A DNA stretch of 64,000 bases, taken from contig NC_088300.1 of NCBI RefSeq assembly GCF_032854445.1, forward strand, positions 18,705,608-18,769,607, in the 5' to 3' direction. The DNA is from Liolophura sinensis (Eukaryota; Mollusca; Polyplacophora; Chitonida; Chitonidae). The first letter of the stretch is position 1. Every line of letters starts with the position of its first letter. Of this stretch, positions 1 through 9,600 are shown in pieces. The notes beneath the pieces were generated by a model. The model was not told the origin of the DNA, made no database searches, and saw only the letters and a program-made list of their open reading frames with translations. The position numbers and the translations under genes were made by a program.

Positions 1-84
1 AAAAGAGGCCATTGGAAGGTTAACAGCTATCAAGTATAGACAGCTCTCTAATACAAAGCTCCAAGCTCAACATGTAGTACTTAC

Positions 85-3077
85 GCAACATTTTCAGCTT
101 TGACGATGATAGAGCTTGTGCTACCTTCTTCCAGTACGACATACTGGAACTTAGATGGCTTCAAGTTAAAAGCCTTCTTAGAGGGAGAAGTAGGAACACT
201 GCAAAAAACGAGAGCAAGGTCAACAATAAATAAAACTCCATACCATTGGTGTAGGCCTCACCAACTACAACAGATACATATCATACGGGAAAAAAAAATT
301 ACATGAAATTTTATTTTTAGTATGTAAATCCAGACTAGCATCTGCATGTACCAAACATATTCACTGATCATATCAGAATAAATTGTCAATGATACTTATC
401 AGTGCCCCACAGAATATTTTATTGCACATAATAAATGCATTAATACACATAACTGTAAGCACAATGCTGATCATCATCAAGCAGTGAACTTCATACAACA
501 TATTAATGCTCAGTGTTGACAGCAACCATAAACTGTTAAACCAATCCTTCCCAGCATGACTGCTGTAATGGACCGAACTACGCAACATTGTATACTGCAG
601 GATGAATGACAAGTTCAAAATGAACAATCCTCATACCTATCCATCTCTTCTACTTCACTGCCATCTGTCTCACTGCTGTCTGCTGCACTGCCATTTAACA
701 ACTGTGGAACATTGGGGAGCACAACTTTCATGATTTTGCATACTTTTCTGAAAAGTAAAGAGAAGAAACTAGAAAATTGTACTGTATCCTGATAGAGCTG
801 AAGCTGAACATACAATGTATTAGTAAAGAATTTACGATGCTGAGAAAACCCAAGTTTGATTCAGCAAAGGCAAATACAAATCCATATTCACACTTCACAA
901 ATGTTTTGGCCCATTTATTTGATTGGAGTTTCATGTCATACTCCAAGTTTTTTACTTACATGATGCTTGTCAGTTTCATGGGTGGAGGAAACTGAAGGGT
1001 TTCGAGTAAACCACCAGCCTTTTACAAGTAACAAATTTGTCTACAAGTGACATACAGATGTTTATAAGTCATATTGGCGGATGAACTTTATGTAAGATCA
1101 CTTAACCAACCCCTCAATCGACCACAACCTTATAAATATGCATTTTTTCCAGTTACAGCATTGCAACAACTGACTAACTCCCCAGTGCCACTTCATAGCA
1201 TGGTAGGGCTACTTGCCTATCTGTTAATATGGTAGTACATCTACTTGTGCGCAGTTAACAATACTCACACAATATCATTATTTTGTAATATTTGACACCC
1301 AAACGCACAGAAAAACTTAATTAAAGAGACAAAACTAATCTTGTTTCATTGGGCATATGTAAAAATTGCAAATTGGACAACCATGCTGTAGTGTACTGAT
1401 GTCATGTCACATCAAGATGTCATATTGGGTTCCATTCCCTCCCTTGTGGTCACTGGAGGAGATAGTGGCGGTGACACATGTGTAAGCCGCTAAGCCAGCT
1501 GTACATGTGGCCAGCCGACTCCCAACAGACCGGTCAAAGAGCCCATGACAGCTGTGTTTACACACTTCCACCGAACACTGGCTATCAAATTTTGCATGTC
1601 TTTCAAGGCCTTGAATAATGTTGCATGTCTTTCAAGGCCTTGAATAATGTTGAAGAGCCCGCAAAAAAGAAACAAAAGACCAATGTCGAAAAATTAGCAG
1701 CAAGAAAAGTTTACGAAGAAATCCGAAGCATCAGTCTTTCCAGCAAGGGTGGCTCACAATGTTTGAGCCTTGGCTTCGGTAAGACATAAGAGAGAAAGTT
1801 AATGTTTTGCAAAGTATGCGAAACGCATTATTCATGGACAGATCAAAATTTCGTTAAAGGCTGCTCCTTCCTCAGAACAGAAAGTCTTAAAATGCACCAG
1901 AAAATTGAAACACACCAAAGAGCAGTTGAGGCAAGATGAGTATGTGTACATCTGTACATGTGTACCTCTCAGAGGTTTGGTACATGTTAATCTGTGGTGT
2001 TTGCTTATTCTTAGTCACGTCACATATGTAATTATCTGAATATTTCACTTGTAGCAAGGAGAACAGCCAAAAGTCTTGAGGGGAAACCTGAATCTAGGGT
2101 CATGGTTGCCCTGCGGACAACCTCAAAAAATTGCTAAAACTGAGGGCTGTAATGTGTTAGTAACTGAAAACAAATGTCACAACAAATCAGCCATGATCTA
2201 CTCTTCATCCGCTTAGTTTAACCATAGACAACAGAGCATTTAATAGACAACATGTAACTTTTGATACCACATGTGTACTGTTACTGTAAGTAGATCCTGA
2301 CACTTTTTCACACTGACATAACCGTCTTAACCTAACTAACCTCACAATATCTCAAGCATTCCTACTTGACAATAGAAATATATCATACACGCGTATACTG
2401 TCACACCATGTGCAGTAAATTAATTAACTCAGACTCTGTATGTGACTGTATTATATACAATATCCCCCAGTGTAGTACCCCAATTGATAATACCTTAGAC
2501 TTCCATGAAGTACATCGACGACTTCCCCTTTGAAGTAACGATCCTTCGCATAGACGAATACGTCGTCATTCAAGTCCACCAGTCGGCTTCGGTGTGTCAA
2601 CGACGCCAAGTAAAGAATGGGTTTTTCCAGGTAACTTGGAAATGTGGCCAGATGCTTTTTAGCCCGGCTCTCGCATTCCAGAGCCTCTTGGAATGTCATC
2701 CCAGACCGTCCCGTGATGGAACAAGACCATACTAGGCTGTTACACAAAATGATCCGCTCGAAAAATTCCCTGTGACAGCAGAACAAAGACAGCAGATGTA
2801 AAATGGCGCTGGTATAGAAGGAAATGAACGAGGTCTCCATTTTAATGTTTCACAGTATATAACAATGCTGTACCCAGAACCATGTGCTGTGTACACTATG
2901 TAATCAAATGACCCCGTGTGAACTCGCCACAAATGTAAACAAACAAGAAAAGAAGAGAACTTACTCATAATCTCTGAAGATTTCATTTGTCATCTTACAG
3001 TAGAACACTTCATCGTCGGGTTTTAAATCGGGTGGAGGTTTCTCTCGCTCAAAAATGTGTCGTTTTAGTAGCGGCAT
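85..3077 (-). CDS. BAZ1A: BAZ1A/ACF1-like chromatin remodelling subunit, N-terminal part (partial)
   Basis: Four exons read on the minus strand: 3077-2965 (start codon at 3077), 2769-2494, 747-637 and 198-85. The gene continues past the left edge. Exon 1 opens MPLLKRHIFE and contains KPDDEVFYCKMTNEIF. Exon 2 contains FFERIILCNSLVWSC and LYLASLTHRSRL. These are hallmarks of the WAC domain (about residues 22-120) of BAZ1A/ACF1, which helps the ACF/CHRAC complex bind DNA and works with the ISWI ATPase in the nucleus. Exon 3 (VCKIMKVVLPNVP) matches the segment just after WAC. Exon 4 ends at a clean gtaagt donor. Exon phases join without a break. The DDT, PHD and bromodomain parts must lie outside the window. 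BAZ1B also has a WAC domain, but the spacing and opening residues fit BAZ1A better. The promoter region faces TBP across about 2 kb. Confidence 0.88.
199..636 (-). other. Intron 3 of BAZ1A-like gene
   Basis: The stretch between two coding exons has a gtatga donor next to 636 and a tttgcag acceptor next to 199. I see no other gene, repeat array or RNA in it. Confidence 0.7.
925..1000 (-). repeat. Diverged SINE fragment
   Basis: Shows 'gattggagtttcatgtcata', then 'ctccaagttttttac' and 'gggtggaggaaact', which match in order the tail and core of the window's common SINE on the opposite strand, with many differences. Lies in a BAZ1A-like intron. Confidence 0.5.
1594..1651. repeat. Direct duplication, about 29 bp x 2
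   Basis: The segment 'gcatgtctttcaaggccttg' plus 'aataatgtt' occurs twice in immediate succession with no visible differences, so the duplication looks recent. It is intronic. Confidence 0.8.
1802..1939 (+). pseudogene. TTF-type zinc-finger fragment of transposase-derived origin
   Basis: This short open frame lies in the second intron of the BAZ1A-like gene, antisense to it. It reads MFCKVCETHYSW, then FVKGCSFLRTESLKMHQK and ends HQRAVEAR. A CxxC pair followed by a KGC..FRT..L..H pattern is typical of the TTF/BED-like zinc finger at the N terminus of hAT-related and C17orf113/ZMYM-like proteins. Upstream sequence (about 1690-1800) contains related reading in other frames interrupted by stops, so the element is decayed. 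No transposase catalytic region was recognised downstream. Assignment is by motif from memory. Confidence 0.45.
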
Positions 3078-4000
3078 CTTGAATTTTGGAGGGAAAAACA
3101 ATTTCTCTCCTGAATGGCCAATATCCCACCAATGTGGTTACAAATGTAACCTGGCGATTCCTCGATTCCTTATCTCTCACGTGGAATCAAATTTGGTCCG
3201 TTTCGAACAAGAAATACCCTGAAATTATCCGGAAAACGCAGAGCACCGTCCTTCGCGCGTGCAGTCGTCGGCAAGGAGGTCAAAGCTGACCAGAGTGCTT
3301 CGAATCTATTTTCCTGGGAGATCGTATGTATGTGTATGGGGTCGTTCCAACTGTGATAACTTTGCGAAAACTTCGAAACCAGCTTACATATTTTGCACAT
3401 TGGTTCTCAAATATTCAATAAATATACCGTATAAATTTCAAACTTCAGAAAAATCTAGATGTATTTTAATCAAAAATTTATTTGACTCCTTCGCACTGAA
3501 GTGAAAATAACACATTGCAATGGGCGGGGTCTCTGTTCATGAAGGAAGACTTCGATTGGCTTACAGCATTGGATGATTGACAATATGCAAATAAAAAACG
3601 GGAAGTAAATGGTGTTTCTATCTCCAAACACAAAAGAATGCTCACAAAGAAACACGTTTGTGCCACATTGGTGCAATGCTCTACAGAACAAAATGGATTA
3701 TAATTTCGATATACAAAGTGTATTGCTTAGTCTTTGTTGAAGACCTGTCGCTTATTACAGGTCGCGGTTCATGTAATATATAACTGAACGTCACGGACTG
3801 TGTACGTTATGCTAACTTGATAATTTTTCTGTTTTCTGGAAGCATGGAACATTTATATGTAGGATGGGATGCTTTTGTTGCCTTTTGATAAAGCTGTTGC
3901 TACATGTGTGTTTTTGATCCTCGGACGATTTTATCAAACGAGCGTATCATTAAGTTTCCGTGGTGAGAAAGAAAGTTTAAAAGCAATAGATGGAGAAGAT

Positions 4001-4029
4001 TTTTTTTTGGGGGGGGGGGGGGGGGGGGG
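4001..4029 (+). repeat. T8-G21 homopolymer block
   Basis: Eight T are followed directly by 21 consecutive G. A run this long is rare in AT-rich animal DNA and could form G-quadruplexes. It is followed by a short SINE 3'-tail fragment (about 4040-4085, 'gagtatgccgtaaaacacca'). Confidence 0.9.
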
Positions 4030-4137
4030 TGGTCTTAAGCTTGAGTATGCCGTAAAACACCAAACAAGTAAGGTAAATAAATATTATTAAATGTACAGAT
4101 CTAGCCGACGTATGTTTTTTAAATTATATTTTTTTTT

Positions 4138-4141
<4 letters not shown>

Positions 4142-4187
<46 letters not shown>

Positions 4188-4190
4188 TCA

Positions 4191-4224
<34 letters not shown>

Positions 4225-4394
4225 TGAAATAATGAAATATCTTTTAAGAGACACAATGACAGTGTTAAAATTTTAAAATTATATATTTTTTAAAAATTAT
4301 GTATATATATATATATAATTTATATAATTTAAAAAAAATATAATTTTAAAATTTTAACCTGTCATTGTGTCTCTTAAAAGATATTTCATTATTT
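4142..4394. repeat. Nested inverted repeat with AT microsatellite cores
   Basis: The outer arms 4230-4284 and 4340-4394 are near-perfect reverse complements of about 55 bases with one short indel. Both contain 'cttttaagagacacaatgac' or its complement. The roughly 55-base loop is AT-rich. An inner pair, 'attatttcagtatat' near 4183 and 'atatactgaaataat' near 4220, flanks an (AT)n tract. The structure resembles a MITE or fold-back element and would extrude as a cruciform. No coding capacity. Confidence 0.75.
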
Positions 4395-5050
4395 AATACT
4401 TGCCTTATTGTGTTTATTTAGTATTATGGTGAATTTTTTAAAATAAATATAACACCCATAAAAAAAAAACATCCATGTATATATGGAAGAGATGTGAAGG
4501 CTGAGCTCGGTAATCGAGTTAACTCCCTTTGCGAAATCTTCAACCCTCCAAATTACCCGCTGATTGCAGAAGCCTAAGTCATATTTCATCTTTCCTTGTG
4601 TTCAGTTTACTTTCTGCATGCTGTGGTTTGAAGTTGTTTATTACGCTTTCTCAAGGATTGTCTTATTTGTAGACAGGATGAAGTTAAGTGATGTCTGAAA
4701 CGTAAAATACGACATTGGTGACGTCGTGTGTAACAGAGCTGTGTAACAACAACAACTTTGAGCCTACATGTATGATGATGTGACGAAGCTTCTTAGGCTT
4801 TAGAATTTCTCTTTGTCTGTTGTATTTTTTTCCAACTGCTTCACATATGCAGTTGACAGTTAAAGTTATATTTTGAAGCTTTGATTGAGTAAAAAGGAGA
4901 AATCATGGTGAGGTACCCGTAAAATTAAAGGAGAGACTGGAAACAGCTGAGTGAGATTGTCTCTGTCGTTGGTGGCGGCTTTTCTGGGACTTGTGTAAGT
5001 TCCTCGAAATTCTTCAAGTCTCAGGATTTTGCATTGATTGGACATTGGAG

Positions 5051-6602
5051 ATGGATACCCCAAGCCACTTTCCTTCATTCCCTTCTGGGCTGACTCCACA
5101 GCCACAGACCCCGTCGCCAGCTCATCTACTCAGCGTGGGTCCTCCCTCACAGCAGGTAAACATTATACCATTCAGGGGCTCACTTTAGTCAGCAGTTCTA
5201 GCATGTGCCTAGCGTAACCAACATCGAAGCGTGCTCTATTTTTATAAACCAGATGCAGTTATTTGCCCTTGTCAAAGATGTCAAGGCTGTCAGTACAGCT
5301 GCTTGGATTGAGCGTCACCAAGGAATCTCTGATCCACGTGGCCTAGGACATAAATGATCGACGTTGTGCTTGTGATCGATCAATAGTAAAAAGATAAGGA
5401 ACACATGTGTCTTCAAACTCCAGGCTGTGGAGACATCATTAATGGTTAATTTTTGTCTCAAACGCAGTGACAAGCAACCGCATCAGATTTGTAAATGGAG
5501 CATGCTCTGCTGTTGGTTTGGGGGCCATCCTTGGCCGATCAAAACTTTTGCCAAGCCTAACTTCAGAGCAATCTCGGACTACAGGCAACACAAAATAATG
5601 CCGTCAGAATATGCATGAATGAACACCTTCACCTTTGCAAACATTTGGAAAGGTTGAAGAATTACAGTAATACCCATGGCAGCATACAGTCACAAGCCTG
5701 TAAATAAGCATCTGAACAAGGACAACGTTCTGTGGTAAATAGTATTTTGCCAGCGGCCAACTGGTTTGTACAGGACAAGAATTTTGTAGGTATTTTAAGA
5801 AAGTGAATAGCTGAAAAATTTTCCATTATGTCCCACACCAGCTTTAAAAATTATTGCCAGGCTCGCTGTCATGTGGTATATTATGCCAATAAGTCACTTT
5901 TGCATTTCAGACAGCGCCATTTTTTTAACAGAGATGTCGCCAGATCTCGCTGTGCACGGGAGCTGGGAGCTAATTTTCACTTGACAGCCTATGCTTTAAC
6001 CTAGTGGGGACATGCTTCCTACATTAAATACCTGTTTCATTGAAATTCTGCATTGGAAATCGTGTCCCCATTCGCAGTAACTTGTTGTAAAGGTAACGGT
6101 GAAGCCGAAAAATGTGAAGTAGGAAGTGTTGGTTTGAAATGTTGCCATTTTGTTGGCCGTGAAAAGCAGCTGCAACTTCAAGTTCACTGTGTGCGACGGG
6201 TGCTAATTTGACCATGGCTGCGATCTTGTGATTAGTGTAGTGGCGCGCATCCTCAAATGTGAATCTGGCTTATTTCATTGAAGAATCTGTTATTCATAGT
6301 GAAAGTCACAGAAGAGGTCAGCAACTAACAAAGGCATGAAACTTTCCAATTTTGCCAGAGCTTTTAAAATGGGTCCCTGAAGCTATATTTGATTTGTGTT
6401 TAGACATACAGTGCTGAAGATTTATCCTTTGTCCTGTAGGGTTATAGGCAGTGTTTTATGAGCAGCATTTTGTTGATTGATCTTGTACTTTATGTGAAGT
6501 GATTCTTCAATTTTTCGTTCTTGCTGAGTATGGTATTCCTGTGAATCACTACTCTTGTTATCAAAAGCTGCTTGATAATCTAAATGAATTACATAGATGT
6601 GA

Positions 6603-6664
<62 letters not shown>

Positions 6665-9600
6665 GCTCATATATATAGGTACTGGCGTTTTGTGTTGACA
6701 TGCGGCAAGGAATTTGGGCATATTAAGAAATGGGATCAGTTATTCATATTATTGTATTTCAGAGCCCCTTTCCTTCACCAGCAAACCCATTTAGTGCTCT
6801 CAGTCAAGTCAACCTAATGCCACCTTCCAATGCAAGTCCATACCCAGCAACTCCAACCCCAGGAGGACCACTGACCCCAGGGACTCCAGTATCAGAGGGT
6901 TCTGGAATAATCCCTCAGCTACAGTATGTTTTGCTATTTGAATCATTTTATGAGTTTTACAGCTCTCTTCAAACAAGTAAAATAAATAGATGCCATGTAA
7001 TAATATGGCATCCTGGCACTATCTTGATTACTACATGTTTATTGGAACTAATTTGAAGTTATTTCAAGAAAGTATAATGTAAAAGTACTGAGATTTGTTA
7101 AGAAGCTCAAATCATTTTGGTATCATTGCTCTGAAAAAGAATACAGCAGTTATAGACGATGCTAAATTTTTTATGAATTCTGTGAAATAGAGGCCAGATC
7201 TGAAATGAGCTGAATGCAAAGAGTGCTTTGTTATATATCAGTATTATTTTGTAAAATCACCACACCTTTCCTACACTGACAGTGAATCCATTTTTGATGG
7301 ATTTCTTTTCTCAGATTGTATCCATTCTTTAAAAATGAATTATTTGTTCTTCAGGAATATTGTATGTACAGTGAATCTCGGTTGTAAGCTAGACCTTAAG
7401 AGGATAGCTTTACAGGCAAGGAATGCTGAGTACAATCCTAAGCGTTTTGCTGCTGTCATCATGAGGATTCGGGAGCCCAGGACTACTGCTCTTATCTTCA
7501 GCTCAGGAAAGATGGTCTGTACAGGGGCAAAAAGGTATATGAGCTTCAGTGTTCAGTTAGCTAAGCTTCTACCATATCATACGAAACAACAGGAGACAAA
7601 ATGTTTTGGGGTTTGACCTTTCACCTCTGACAGGTATTGATTTTTTGTTTCCTGTGTCTCCAGAATTTTACCTGTACAAGTTTTTAGCAACATTTTTATT
7701 GAATATTCAATATTTTATTGGATATTCAGCACTGAAGTTGCATTTGTACTGTCAATAAATATGTCTCTTCATTGATGATACGGTCACACCATTTTGTTTA
7801 CTTTCATTAGCAGGATCAAAAGGTTAAGTCTGTAGATACAGTGAGTTTTCTGTTGCTGTTACCAAGAAACAACCGCTTCGGTGGCCTAATGGTTAGAACA
7901 TCCACCTCAGAGTCGGGTGCTCCGGGATACAGTATATATACACACACACCTAATGACTCCAGGCAACAATAGCACAGTTGGTAGAGAGTCTAGATACAGG
8001 GTCAATTCTGGGTCGGGTAACACCTAAGACCTTAAAGAGGAAGTTGTAACTTCCTCACTTGGCATTGGGCATTAAGGGGATAGTGCAACGACTGGTTGAC
8101 CCATGTCAGTATAATGGCTCGGGTGGGGCAGCTTACTTGCCTGCAGTAAGTCGTCTCAGTGAAGCAGCACTAGATAAAGATCGGTGTAAATCCGCTCACA
8201 TTACAAATGCCCTCTTTGCATTTTTGGCTAATTGCCTGTTGCTGGCTGAAGCAAAATTTTAAAGTCAAAGAAAGCTAAAATATGAAGTAAGGGTCATCAT
8301 ACAGACAACTGAAAACTATGCGTAAAAATACATTCATTTATTTTTTCATATTTTTTTATGAGTGTTGAATGGCATTGAATTATTTGAAAACTGTGGTGGA
8401 CATTATGAGCCATACTGACAGTATCTAGGAACTCTAACATCACATCACATTTTTTTTGCTGATGTTCACCGAAAGGAAGGAATTTTTGGTAACATTATTT
8501 CTGTTATCTTTCACTCACAGGAAAAAAAAATTCAATGTCGTGATTAGAGTTGAAAAAACTTCCTGTGATGTCAGAGTTCCTAAACTCAGATAGTATGGTC
8601 CATATAGCCCACCTTCTAATTCTGATGTTTGAGAGCCTTTAACTCTCTTCACAAAAATCTAAAAAAATTAATGGAAGTATGTTTATGTATAGTTTTAAGT
8701 GATCTGTTTCGTGATGTCTACTTCGTTTTTTGGATGTCTTTTCCTTTAATAAAGAGCTTTTGGTTATGTTATGTTCTATGGCCCTCACTGACCCATATAA
8801 TGCTGTAGTTGAGACAGCAGCATTTGAGCCTTCATGGTTCATATTAGGGAAGAACTGCTGTATCATGTATTTTAAAGAGGTTTGCTGAAAATTTTTGGCA
8901 AAAAGTCGATAGCGCAAATTCAGTCAAAATCTTGCTATTAATTCAGAATAGCCCAAATAATTACTCTTCACAAATCTCAGCTTCGTCTGTACACATTTTA
9001 CAGTTCAGAATTGGTAATAAAATTTATAAAGTGAGATGCATTATATAAATTTTTGGAATCATCTTTGAGCTATAAGTAGTACAGATACAAGTCTGATGTG
9101 TACTGGATGGCAATAATTTGAGCTATTCTGGGTAAATACCGAAAATTTGATATGATTTTAGTCGCGAATGTTAGTTTTTTGCCAAAAATCTCAGGTATAA
9201 CCTCTCTAGGGACATACCTGTATATTTCATGTATCTGATGATGTGTGATACATTTATTTATACCTATTAAATCCTCATTGTCTTTTCTTCATCTGTGAAA
9301 AGCCATCATGTGTATGAAGTATTTACAGTATAGCGTTAAGCATGTACATTGTACATGTACTTCTAACAAGTAAATAATATCGTGTGTAATAAGAAAGAGG
9401 AAAATTGTGTTCTGATTTCAGTGAAGAGAAAGCCAAGTTAGCAGCCAGAAAGTATGCAAGAATTGTCCAGAAGCTAGGGTTTGCAGTAAGTATATGCTGT
9501 GACCTGACTTGTTATACTAAGACATCCAAGACATTTGAGACATCCAGTACACTGATGCATCCAGTACACAGAGACATCTGACACTGAGATACATCCAGGA

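Larger units (their letters stand above)
3078..5050. other. BAZ1A-TBP divergent intergenic region
   Basis: The two start codons face away from each other across about 2 kb, so promoters for both genes should lie here. There is no clear TATA box near either start. A 'gattggc' (inverted CCAAT) sits near 3554. The middle is low complexity: T8G21 run at 4001-4029, long AT tracts and a large inverted repeat (separate entries). Untranslated first exons may exist but cannot be placed from sequence alone. Confidence 0.5.

Noticed and set aside
4091-4276. Tyr/Ile-rich frames over AT tracts (also 6422-6817)
   Set aside because: Pure translation of (AT)n microsatellites.
7868-7930. Possible tRNA gene ('tggcctaatggttagaaca')
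   Set aside because: It has Pol III boxes but no paired acceptor stem, and it is joined to a repeated SINE body.
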